Of a stretch of DNA of 14,137 nt, positions 1 through 5,996 are shown one piece after another. Position 1 is the first letter of the stretch, and every line of letters starts with the position of its first letter. Origin of the DNA: Candidatus Uhrbacteria bacterium (GTDB lineage Bacteria; Patescibacteriota; Patescibacteriia; UBA9934; GWF2-40-263); contig DOJV01000016.1 of NCBI GenBank assembly GCA_003511125.1, positions 1 through 14,137 on the forward strand, read 5' to 3'. The position numbers and the translations under genes are program-made. A model generated the notes under the pieces. It was not told where the DNA came from. It did no database searches and saw only the letters and a list, made by a program, of their open reading frames with translations.

Positions 1-17
1 ATGACGGCTTGTCTTAT

Positions 18-878
18 ATGCCCGAACTCCCCGAAGTCGAAACCATTCGTCGTCAACTAGAGGCGGCAATTAAGGGTGCGACGATTAAAGATGTTGTTGT
101 GAATTTTTCTGGTCGTTTAAATTTGCCGGCGAAAAAAATTGTTCAGATTCTTAAGGGTAAAAAGTTTCTCGGTGTTGATCGTCAAGCCAAGCTTTTGATT
201 TTTAGATTGTCGGGCGGGTTTTCGATAATTGCGCATTTGAAAATGTCAGGGAGGTTTGTGGTTAAGAGTGGTAAAGGTGGGTTAAGGGAGGTTGAAGAGG
301 TGGGGAAGCATACTCACGTTGTCTTCAAGCTTTCTGACGGCAAAGAACTGCACTGGAATGATGTTCGAAAATTTGGGTTTCTTAAACTAGTCGACGAAGC
401 CGGACTTAAAAAATATCTCGACAAACAAAACTACGGCCCCGAGCCACTCGATAAAAGTTTTACTTGGAACAAAATGGCCATGTGTTTACGCTCGGCTCCA
501 AAAAAGAAAATCAAACCACATCTTCTCGATCAGACTTGTATTGCCGGCATTGGAAATATTTATGCCAGCGAAGGTTTGTGGTTTGCGAAGATCAATCCAA
601 AAATTCCAATCGAAAAAATTTCTGATGGTCAGATGAAGCTTTTGCATCGCGGTCTTGTCGGTGTCTTGAAAAAATCACTGGCCGCCCGCGGAACCTCGGC
701 CGATGCTTATGTCGATGCTTTTGGTGAACAGGGCGAGTTCGAAAAACAGCTCAAAGTTTACGGACGGGAAGAGCAGCCTTGTCGGCGCTGTAAAACCATT
801 TTGAAAAAAGAAAAAATTGCCGGGCGAGGAACGGTGTTTTGTCCGAAGTGTCAAGGTCTAAAGCTTGACTTTTTTTGA
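18..878 (+). CDS. mutM: Formamidopyrimidine-DNA glycosylase (Fpg/MutM)
   Basis: Base-excision repair enzyme that removes oxidised purines such as 8-oxoguanine and nicks the abasic site by beta/delta elimination. The 286-aa product starts MPELPEVE. The start is fixed at 18 because the mature N-terminal proline (codon 2) is the catalytic nucleophile; the in-frame TTG at 9 would bury it. Visible family features are Lys58 in RQAKLL, HLKMSGR (73-79), NDVRKFG (114-120), the helix-two-turn-helix around IAGIGNIYASE (175-185) and a C-terminal zinc finger with Cys255, Cys258, Cys275 and Cys278. Arg270 in GRGTVFC is the usual DNA-binding finger residue. Length is near the family norm and all key residues are present. 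No clear SD precedes the start. A TGA at 2-4 in another frame may end an upstream gene. The 3' end overlaps the next reading frame by 14 bases. Confidence 0.97.
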   Translation: MPELPEVETIRRQLEAAIKGATIKDVVVNFSGRLNLPAKKIVQILKGKKFLGVDRQAKLLIFRLSGGFSIIAHLKMSGRFVVKSGKGGLREVEEVGKHTHVVFKLSDGKELHWNDVRKFGFLKLVDEAGLKKYLDKQNYGPEPLDKSFTWNKMAMCLRSAPKKKIKPHLLDQTCIAGIGNIYASEGLWFAKINPKIPIEKISDGQMKLLHRGLVGVLKKSLAARGTSADAYVDAFGEQGEFEKQLKVYGREEQPCRRCKTILKKEKIAGRGTVFCPKCQGLKLDFF

Positions 879-1149
879 TTCTAATGAAAAACTCGAAGTA
901 AGATTCGAACCACAGGAGTTTCTCGTGGCTTTTGTTGTAAAAATCAAAGATTTGACCATCCTTCGTGGCTCTATACTCGGGGAAGCTGTCATTACTGGTT
1001 ATTTTATCCGCTGGGTCGACGGCCCAAACAGAACTACTAACCAGAAGAAGTTTCCAACCAATACCGGTTTTGTCGCTCGTGGCCGTGAGGTGGCTGACAT
1101 GTGGCAGAAGATGCCAGACGCCGTCTTGCATATCAAGGAGATCGGTTAG
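865..1149 (+). CDS. Hypothetical protein, 94 aa, overlapping the mutM 3' end
   Basis: I do not recognise this family. The frame runs from a TTG at 865, inside the last codons of mutM, to TAG at 1149. An AAGG lies 8 bases before the TTG; a GTG at 919 is an alternative start. The protein is soluble-looking and mixed in composition, with no signal peptide or membrane segment and a beta-rich middle (residues 18-50), then a basic stretch and a C-terminal MWQKMPDAVLHIKEIG. Codon use resembles mutM. Support for this strand comes from context: it follows mutM directly and ends 36 bases before a good plus-strand terminator (1186-1211), so the pair looks like one operon. A competing minus-strand frame (751-1131) would lie antisense to the mutM zinc-finger region and has no such support. 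Function is unknown. Confidence 0.5.
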   Translation: MTFFDSNEKLEVRFEPQEFLVAFVVKIKDLTILRGSILGEAVITGYFIRWVDGPNRTTNQKKFPTNTGFVARGREVADMWQKMPDAVLHIKEIG

Positions 1150-1185
1150 TTTGTCTCATTTCATCCATTGTTCTTTTCGTCCTTC

Positions 1186-1211
1186 GGCGTCGCCTCTTGA
1201 CGCCTTTTTTT
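1186..1211 (+). terminator. Intrinsic terminator of the mutM operon
   Basis: GGCGTC (1186-1191) pairs with GACGCC (1199-1204) across a 7-base loop and is followed by seven T. The right arm overlaps the -35 element of the rplJ promoter, and the T-tract lies in that promoter's spacer. Confidence 0.8.
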
Positions 1212-1225
1212 ATTTGTTTTATACT
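1197..1225 (+). promoter_or_regulatory. Sigma70-type promoter of rplJ-rplL
   Basis: TTGACG (1197-1202), a 17-base spacer and TATACT (1220-1225). The spacing is ideal and both boxes are near consensus. Predicted transcription start is about 1232, so the transcript would begin about 10 bases before the L10-leader closing stem. Confidence 0.8.
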
Positions 1226-1241
1226 ATTTTTGAACTAAATA

Positions 1242-1356
1242 GCCGTAGAAAACGAGTCGTGTCCGCCTTCGCTCTTGGAGAGCTTCGGCGAGATGCTATA
1301 AGTCTCGTCGAGGCAAAATATCTGGTTTATAAGCCAGGTAATCGATTTTCTACGGC
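1242..1356 (+). ncRNA. Ribosomal protein L10 leader RNA (rplJL autoregulatory leader)
   Basis: A structured 5' leader lies directly upstream of rplJ. The closing stem is an 11-bp perfect match between GCCGTAGAAAA (1242-1252) and TTTTCTACGGC (1346-1356). Inside are a hairpin with GCTCT/AGAGC arms near 1268-1280 and CTGG/CCAG arms at 1322-1337, giving the branched shape typical of L10 leaders. In known systems the L10(L12)4 complex binds this RNA and lowers rplJ-rplL expression. Assignment rests on position plus structure; a covariance-model search (Rfam L10_leader) would be decisive. Confidence 0.78.
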
Positions 1357-1374
1357 AATTGTCGTGGATTTTTT
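1350..1374 (+). terminator. Putative attenuator that competes with the L10-leader closing stem
   Basis: CTACGGC (1350-1356) can pair with GTCGTGG (1361-1367) across an AATT loop (two G-T pairs), followed by A and six T. The left arm is the same segment that forms the 3' strand of the leader closing stem (1346-1356), so the two structures are mutually exclusive. That is the layout of a transcription attenuator. The stem is weaker than the 11-bp closing stem. Confidence 0.5.
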
Positions 1375-1416
1375 AAATCTCGATTCCAAGTTCGTAAAAG
1401 GTCGATTTTTTTAACA

Positions 1417-1477
1417 ATTTCCAAACTAATATTTTCCAATTTGGAATTTAGAGCTTGGAATTTGTAATTTCCAATTG
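1417..1477 (+). repeat. Iterated-word inverted repeat before rplJ (word TTGGAATTT)
   Basis: AT-rich spacer directly before the rplJ start, built from TTGGAATTT and its complement: TTCCAATTTGGAA (1434-1446, palindromic), then TTGGAA (1455-1460) with TTCCAA (1469-1474). It ends 2 bases before the ATG and leaves no room for a normal SD. Confidence 0.65.
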
Positions 1478-1479
1478 AT

Positions 1480-2004
1480 ATGGCAAAAACACGCGTACAA
1501 AAACAAGAAGCGGTAGCCGAACTCGCTGACAAAATTCGTCGCATGAAGGCGGCGGCTTTTGCCTCGATTTCCGGTTTTACCATGAAAGACGCGGATAATC
1601 TGCGCATCAAAGGCCGCGAGGCTGGTGTCGATATCCTGGTCACCAAAAAAACTCTACTTAAACTTGCCGCCAAAGAAGCTGGCCTCGAGGCTATTGATCC
1701 CAGCACTTTCGAGGGCAGTTTACTTTCAGCCTTTGCCTATAACGATGAAGTCTCGGCCGCCAAATTATTGTCCGGTCTGGCCAAAGAAAGAGAGTTTGTA
1801 AAAATCTTGGGCGGCGTGCTCGAGGGTAACATGGTTGCGGCTGACGAAGTCGCCAAACTTGCGGCCTTGCCTAGCAAGACTCAACTCTTGGCCCAACTCG
1901 TTGGTTCCCTCAATGCTCCGGTTTCCGGATTTGTCAATGTCTTGTCCGGTAATCTTCGCGGACTGGTAACAGTCTTGAAGGCGGTTCAAGAAAAGAAAGT
2001 TTAA
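1480..2004 (+). CDS. rplJ: Large ribosomal subunit protein uL10
   Basis: Forms the base of the ribosomal stalk. The N-terminal domain binds 23S rRNA with L11, and the C-terminal helix carries L7/L12 dimers that recruit translation factors. The 174-aa product has the expected length. It shows the conserved start (MAKTRVQKQEAVAELADKI), the TKKTLLKLAA segment, and the L12-binding C-terminal region with LPSKTQLLAQLVGSLNAPVSG followed by a long hydrophobic helix to the end. It is preceded by promoter, L10 leader and attenuator, so feedback regulation is likely. No SD lies before the ATG at 1480; the upstream bases belong to an AT-rich inverted repeat. rplL follows after 142 bases that hold a long hairpin. 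Confidence 0.97.
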   Translation: MAKTRVQKQEAVAELADKIRRMKAAAFASISGFTMKDADNLRIKGREAGVDILVTKKTLLKLAAKEAGLEAIDPSTFEGSLLSAFAYNDEVSAAKLLSGLAKEREFVKILGGVLEGNMVAADEVAKLAALPSKTQLLAQLVGSLNAPVSGFVNVLSGNLRGLVTVLKAVQEKKV

Positions 2005-2022
2005 TTAAATAATTTTTATCTC

Positions 2023-2131
2023 GGGGGTCGAATTACAAATCTACAAATATTTTACGAACTGTTTATTCTATACAAATTTGTAGTCAATTCGTAAATTTGT
2101 AGATTAGTAGCAGATTTGTAATTCGACCCCC
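2023..2131 (+). repeat. Long nested inverted repeat between rplJ and rplL
   Basis: Outer arms of 20 bases match perfectly (2023-2042 with 2112-2131): GGGGGTCG followed by AATTACAAATCT, and its exact complement. Inside, CTACAAAT...TTTACGAA (2041-2058) is complementary, with a 3-base insertion, to 2088-2102. The word TACAAATTTGTA recurs. The repeat ends 15 bases before the rplL ATG. There is no T-tract after the right arm, so it does not look like a terminator. Confidence 0.85.
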
Positions 2132-2146
2132 AAGACCCCTTATCCT

Positions 2147-2542
2147 ATGTCTGACGAAAAAATTGTCGAGGTGCCTGCTAAGTTTAAGGCCCTAGTCGAA
2201 GAAATCGAAAAAATGTCCGTTTTGGATCTTGCCGAACTCGTTAAAGTTCTCGAAGAAAAGTTCGGAGTTTCCGCTGCCGCCCCAGCCATGATGATGGCCG
2301 CCCCGGCCGCTGCCGAAGCCGCCGAAGAAAAGTCCTCTTTTAATGTCGAACTTCTAGCCGCTGGTGACAACAAAATTGGTGTTATCAAAGTTGTCCGTGA
2401 AGTTACCGGTCTTGGTCTAAAGGAAGCCAAAGATTTGGTCGATGGCGCTCCAAAGACTGTCAAAGAAGGTTTGGACAAAGCTTCAGCCGAAGAAATGAAA
2501 AAGAAAATCGAAGAAGCTGGTGGAAAAGCTGAGTTGAAGTAA
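2147..2542 (+). CDS. rplL: Large ribosomal subunit protein bL12 (L7/L12)
   Basis: Stalk protein present as two or three dimers per ribosome; its C-terminal domain recruits and stimulates EF-Tu, EF-G and other GTPases. The 131-aa product shows the three parts of the family: an N-terminal dimerisation helical region (to about 43) with [19 protein letters not shown], an Ala/Met/Pro-rich hinge (about 44-60) and the C-terminal domain with [20 protein letters not shown] and the ending [10 protein letters not shown]. The sequence is typical and complete. It is the second gene of the rplJ operon, separated by the long inverted repeat 2023-2131, and closed by the terminator at 2596. No SD precedes the ATG, which is surprising for a protein needed in excess over L10. 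Confidence 0.98.
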   Translation: MSDEKIVEVPAKFKALVEEIEKMSVLDLAELVKVLEEKFGVSAAAPAMMMAAPAAAEAAEEKSSFNVELLAAGDNKIGVIKVVREVTGLGLKEAKDLVDGAPKTVKEGLDKASAEEMKKKIEEAGGKAELK

Positions 2543-2595
2543 GTGTAAAATCGGCCTCGTGGTGAGGCTTTGTAAAAAACGTAAATTTCTAGAGA

Positions 2596-2627
2596 AGGCC
2601 ACTGGCTAAAGCTGGTGGCCTTTTTTT
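2596..2627 (+). terminator. Intrinsic terminator after rplL
   Basis: GGCCACTGGC and GCTGGTGGCC form a 10-bp stem (two G-T pairs) with a TAAA loop at 2597-2620, followed by seven T. A smaller hairpin GCCTC/GAGGC (2554-2568) precedes it without a proper T-tract. Confidence 0.92.
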
Positions 2628-2632
2628 AAAGG

Positions 2633-2641
2633 TGTTATAAT
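2633..2641 (+). promoter_or_regulatory. Extended -10 promoter for the small membrane protein
   Basis: TGTTATAAT is a TGn extended -10 with a perfect TATAAT (2636-2641). No convincing -35 is visible. The predicted start near 2648 would give a leader of about 20 bases before the ATG at 2669. Confidence 0.5.
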
Positions 2642-2668
2642 TTTATTGTTAATTATTAAAATAACTTT

Positions 2669-2896
2669 ATGAACAAAAAGACTTGGGGTGTGATTTGTCT
2701 TATCGGGCCGTTTATTTTGTTGATGGTAGCTCTTGTGGGTTATGCTATTTTTAGTTTTGTTTTGGTCGCTTCTGGCTTTGATTCGACCATGGTCGGAAAT
2801 ACGATTAAGACGATTTTAGGTGTTGTCGGTTTGTTTAGTATGGTGGCTTTGGTGCCAGGTTTCATAGTCGGTTTGATTCTATTGTTGAAGAAGTAG
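2669..2896 (+). CDS. Small hypothetical membrane protein, 75 aa
   Basis: I do not recognise a named family. The 75-aa product is almost entirely two hydrophobic helices: residues about 7-34 (WGVICLIGPFILLMVALVGY onward) and about 46-73 (ILGVVGLFSMVALVPGFIVG onward), joined by a short polar loop SGFDSTMVGNTIK. The N-terminus is MNKKT and the C-terminus KK, so both ends probably face the cytoplasm. It is monocistronic, lying between the rplL terminator with an extended -10 promoter and a terminator at 2913. No SD is seen; the upstream bases are AT-only. Small two-helix proteins of this kind are common near housekeeping genes in Patescibacteria, but no function can be assigned. Confidence 0.8.
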   Translation: MNKKTWGVICLIGPFILLMVALVGYAIFSFVLVASGFDSTMVGNTIKTILGVVGLFSMVALVPGFIVGLILLLKK

Positions 2897-2912
2897 TTTG
2901 TATTTAAAAATC

Positions 2913-2945
2913 AAAAAACCATCGGTTTCAGTCGATGGTTTTTTT
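2913..2945. terminator. Bidirectional intrinsic terminator
   Basis: AACCATCG (2917-2924) pairs with CGATGGTT (2933-2940), with an A-tract before and a T-tract after. It can serve the plus gene ending at 2896 and, read on the other strand, the minus gene ending at 3096. Confidence 0.88.
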
Positions 2946-2956
2946 GTTATTTTTTT

Positions 2957-3085
2957 CTCACCGTCATCCTGAGCGGTGCGCGAAGGGTCTAAATCTTGTC
3001 ACGAATTAGATTCTTCCCGCCGTCGCTCGCGGCGCGAGCTATGGCGGGTGCGGCGCGTGGCGCTCAAGATGACGGGGTGGGTGAG
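2957..3085. repeat. Nested inverted repeat, MITE/REP-like
   Basis: Terminal arms CTCAC (2957-2961) and GTGAG (3081-3085) flank CCGTCATCCTGAGCG (2961-2975), which is complementary to CGCTCAAGATGACGG (3061-3075) with one G-T. Inside is a nested hairpin: CCCGCC/GGCGGG (3016-3021 with 3043-3048) around GCTCGC/GCGAGC. GTCATCCTGAGCG with GCGAAGGGTCT resembles intergenic repeats seen in many bacterial genomes. It sits between convergent genes and encodes no protein. Confidence 0.75.
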
Positions 3086-3095
3086 ACGGGGAGTA

Positions 3096-5267
3096 TTATT
3101 TTAAATGAGTGGCTTCGATTTTATAAACCCTGCTGTCGCCAAGGAGGTAGATTGTTTTATTGGTTTCATTAACCGCGAAGTCGGTTAAGCTGGTAAAACT
3201 TGAGCTGTGGTATTGGACTTTTAGTGTGCCAGATTCTTTTTCGTAAACCACCAGTCGTTGACCGGCCGGGTCGAGAAGGTAGACATAAGAACTTTCGGCC
3301 GAGGTCCAGATGTCCGAGGCCGAGGTGATGGCTGGTTCGACTATGCCTTGGGTCCAAGCGACGTCGCGGCCACCGACAAAGCGTAGAATTTTTCCGTTGG
3401 CACGGAGAATGAAAACCGTGCCATCAACAGCCAAAGAAACCGTGTCGGAAAGTTCGGAGATTGGCGATTTGATCCAAGCCGCGGGCGTGCCAACACTCAG
3501 GCCGGACAAAGACAAACGATAGACCTGCGAGGCCAAACCCGAGCCCGGAGCCAAGACATACAAACGGTCGCCATAAACATAGAGATCAACCCAACGTTCA
3601 TCCGAAGGCGAACTAACATGAGTAGCCAGGTTTTTGGTCTGAAGATCCAATAAATTTAAGGTTGGAGAATCGTCTAGCCAAGCCGTAAAACCTTCGCCAA
3701 CTGAGGCTTCGGTGGCCGAACCCAAAGTTTCGTCGCTGGCAAAAGATTCTAAAGTTTTGTCTGACTCATTAACCAAGTAAACAGTTTTGTTGCTACCAAA
3801 AGTGTAGATTTTTTCGCCGCCCCAAATTAGGGATGAGAGGGTGGGTTGTTCTGGTAGAGCCGAAGCTTCGGCTAAAACTTCGGGGTTTTGGAGTTCGCTG
3901 ATTTTTTTCAGGTTATTGGCAACTTGAAGAATTTCATTTTTAATTTTTTGAATTCTTTCTAAATTAGCTTTATCTTCGGTAACAATGCTATTTAAAGAAT
4001 CTTCTGCTTCTTTAAGCAAGGACTTGGCTTTGTTTTCGTCTTTGTAAATCAAAGCGCTTTCGACGGCGTCTTGTAAGGACTCAACCCGAGTTACGGCCGC
4101 TTCAAAGGCCGCGCGTTCTTCGCTGGCTTGCCGGCCGTGGGAGATAGCCAAGACACTGAAAGTGATGATTAATACCATGATAAGAGCGGCCAGAATTAAG
4201 TATTTACTGGTTTTTGGTAAGCGGTTCATTTTTTTGCTAACAAAAAGTCGGCTAGTTTCAAAGTGTGAGCGGGCCTCGCTAAAAACCTCTTTTCTTTCAG
4301 ACGAAGCCAGACGACGAGATAAACGAAAAACCCAGCGGATTAAGTCGCGAACCATTAATAACACGATGGTAACAACGCTGATTAAAATTCTTACCAAACT
4401 TTTTGCTAGCCGCCACAGACCGCGCTGATCTTTTAAAAATCCTAAAATCCAAAAGAATAAGGTTTTTAAAAAGGTTGGTTTTTGATCTGATAAAACCCGT
4501 TTGGTTTGTTCGCGAGAAGCTTGAAGTTGTTTTATGGAAGCTGGGGCTGAAACTTTTGATTTTTCATCTTCGCTGGAGATAACTTTTAAAACGAACAATG
4601 AGAATTCAACCTCTAAAGGAAAATATTGGCGTAATTTTACCACAGCGCTTTGCGGTGGCAGGGTGGCCAAAAGTGAATGAAGTTCTTCGGGTGGCATTTC
4701 TTGTTGTAGGTCAAAATTACAAAGACAGAAAATATCACCAGGTTTTAAATCACCGTCCAAAACCACAGCAAAAGTTTTTTGCCAACTGGCCCCGGCTTGT
4801 TCGGTTTGAATACTGCGCGCCAGATTAAAAACTTGATAACGGCCCTCGGGTAGTTTGTGAAGAAAAATTGCCGCCAGTTCGCCGGAACCAGAAACATACA
4901 TGGTTTTATCCACAGCCAAACCGATTACGGCATTTAGGTGTTCAGGCGGAAAGGTTTCCATTTCCATGGCTCGATTAACGATTTCTTCGTTAATGGCTTC
5001 GAGGGTTTGTTCAAAACGGCGGGGAATACTGGTGCCTTCTTGAGCCGTGGCCGCTAGCCGAGCCAAGCGGTCACGCACGATTTCCATGACGGTTTGGGCA
5101 AAAGGTGAACGACTTTCAGCTTCTAGAACCCCAAAAACAAAGCCATTGCGGTTTTCCACAGGCCAGGTAAAGGCCGTTGCGGTTTTGCGGCCGTTTTCGC
5201 GGTTTTCTTCGGCTACAGCGGTTTTTAGGAGTAAAATTTCTTCTTCCATATTTTTTAGGATTGCCAT
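3096..5267 (-). CDS. PPM-phosphatase-like, membrane-anchored beta-propeller protein
   Basis: This 723-aa protein has four visible parts. Residues 1-230 resemble a PP2C/PPM-type phosphatase fold (VFGVLEAESRSPFAQ, HLNAVIGLAVDKTMYVSGSGE, LKPGDIFCLCNFDLQ), but the Asp motifs that bind metal in active PPM enzymes are not evident, so it may be catalytically dead. Residues 265-320 are basic with a hydrophobic stretch (288-306). A clear membrane helix spans 355-377. Residues 380-460 are charged and probably coiled-coil, and 475-723 look like repeated beta-propeller blades (IYTFGSNKTVYLVN, RLYVLAPGSG, YVYLLDPAGQ, IYLLGDSRVYKIE). The topology suggests a cytoplasmic phosphatase-like part and an outside propeller, so signal transfer across the membrane is possible; this is inference. 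The start at 5267 is chosen, with Met7 (5249) as alternative; neither has a clear SD. It is divergent from the gene at 5353. Confidence 0.82.
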   Translation of the reverse strand: MAILKNMEEEILLLKTAVAEENRENGRKTATAFTWPVENRNGFVFGVLEAESRSPFAQTVMEIVRDRLARLAATAQEGTSIPRRFEQTLEAINEEIVNRAMEMETFPPEHLNAVIGLAVDKTMYVSGSGELAAIFLHKLPEGRYQVFNLARSIQTEQAGASWQKTFAVVLDGDLKPGDIFCLCNFDLQQEMPPEELHSLLATLPPQSAVVKLRQYFPLEVEFSLFVLKVISSEDEKSKVSAPASIKQLQASREQTKRVLSDQKPTFLKTLFFWILGFLKDQRGLWRLAKSLVRILISVVTIVLLMVRDLIRWVFRLSRRLASSERKEVFSEARSHFETSRLFVSKKMNRLPKTSKYLILAALIMVLIITFSVLAISHGRQASEERAAFEAAVTRVESLQDAVESALIYKDENKAKSLLKEAEDSLNSIVTEDKANLERIQKIKNEILQVANNLKKISELQNPEVLAEASALPEQPTLSSLIWGGEKIYTFGSNKTVYLVNESDKTLESFASDETLGSATEASVGEGFTAWLDDSPTLNLLDLQTKNLATHVSSPSDERWVDLYVYGDRLYVLAPGSGLASQVYRLSLSGLSVGTPAAWIKSPISELSDTVSLAVDGTVFILRANGKILRFVGGRDVAWTQGIVEPAITSASDIWTSAESSYVYLLDPAGQRLVVYEKESGTLKVQYHSSSFTSLTDFAVNETNKTIYLLGDSRVYKIEATHLK

Positions 5268-5287
5268 TTTTGAGAGTTTTCATGTAT

Positions 5288-5315
5288 ATTATACCTTAGG
5301 AACGAACAATAGCAA
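5288..5315 (-). promoter_or_regulatory. Promoter of the phosphatase/propeller gene
   Basis: Read on the minus strand: TTGCTA (5310-5315), a 16-base spacer and a perfect TATAAT (5288-5293). The transcript would start near 5281, about 14 bases before the ATG at 5267. The same 85-base gap must also hold the plus-strand promoter of the gene at 5353, for which I see only weak candidates. Confidence 0.6.
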
Positions 5316-5352
5316 TAAATTTTTTACCCAACCCTGGAGGATTAAGAAACCT

Positions 5353-5994
5353 ATGACTAAATCAAGTTTTCGCATTGAACAGTTGTTTGGTTCAAAGACC
5401 CGCGCTCGTCTGCTCGGTTTGTTTTTGGAAAATCCCGAACAGTCCTTTTTTGTCCGCGAGCTGACTCGTAAAATTGATGCCCAGTTAAATTCGGTGCGTC
5501 GTGAGCTTCAAAATTTAATTGAACTTGGTTTGGTTGTTGAAAATACTGCCAAAGACACTGGTGTCAAGAAAGCCTTGTCGGATCGAAAAAAGTTTTATGT
5601 GGCCAACACGAATTTTCTTTTGTTTCATGACTTAAGAAATCTTTTTCGAAAAATTCAGATCCTCTTGAAACAAAGTCTTGTTCAAGAAATCCAATCGCGC
5701 GGCGATGTCGATCTACTAATTTTTACCGGTCGGTTTGTGGATAGTAAAGAAGTCCAAACCGATATTTTGATTGTTGGTTCCATTGATCAAAAAGCCTTGC
5801 AGAAAATTGTCAGTGAATTTGAGGTCGAACTGGGCTACGAGATTAACTATACCTTAATGCCCAAAGACGAATTTAATTATCGTCGGCAAATTACCGACCG
5901 TTTTCTTTTTGCGATTTTGGAAGGCGAGAAAGTTGTTATGGTCGATAAGCTTCAGGTCACAGCCCAACCGGTTGCCGAAGTTACCGAAAAATAA
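5353..5994 (+). CDS. Winged-helix protein with nucleotidyltransferase-like domain
   Basis: A 213-aa protein with two domains. Residues 1-85 look like an ArsR/MarR-type winged helix-turn-helix: FGSKTRARLLGLFLENPEQ, then FFVRELTRKIDAQLNSVRRE as helix-turn-helix, then LIELGLVVE and the wing. Residues 112-200 resemble a nucleotidyltransferase-like fold common in Patescibacteria, with DVDLLIFTGRF, QTDILIVG, ELGYEINYTLMPKDEFNYR and DRFLFAILEG. The catalytic G[GS]...DxD signature is degenerate (a single Asp137 in TDILIVG), so activity is doubtful. The start at 5353 has GGAGG at 5336-5340, 12 bases upstream; an in-frame extension back to 5047 would run antisense through the neighbouring gene. tsaB follows after 2 bases, so the genes are co-transcribed. 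DNA or nucleotide binding is likely; the target is unknown. Confidence 0.8.
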   Translation: MTKSSFRIEQLFGSKTRARLLGLFLENPEQSFFVRELTRKIDAQLNSVRRELQNLIELGLVVENTAKDTGVKKALSDRKKFYVANTNFLLFHDLRNLFRKIQILLKQSLVQEIQSRGDVDLLIFTGRFVDSKEVQTDILIVGSIDQKALQKIVSEFEVELGYEINYTLMPKDEFNYRRQITDRFLFAILEGEKVVMVDKLQVTAQPVAEVTEK

Positions 5995-5996
5995 AC

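Noticed and set aside
890..925. Possible tRNA T-loop (GGTTCGAATC on the minus strand)
   Set aside because: The flanking bases do not form a T-stem or acceptor stem, and no cloverleaf can be drawn.
751..1131. 126-codon minus-strand frame
   Set aside because: It lies antisense to the mutM zinc-finger region for its last third, and a plus-strand gene with a following terminator fits the context better.
2023..2131. Terminator between rplJ and rplL
   Set aside because: The stem is strong but no T-tract follows, and rplL has no promoter of its own visible after it.
5047..5352. N-terminal extension of the winged-helix gene
   Set aside because: It would be antisense to the phosphatase/propeller gene and contains its start region; homology and the GGAGG begin at 5336-5353.
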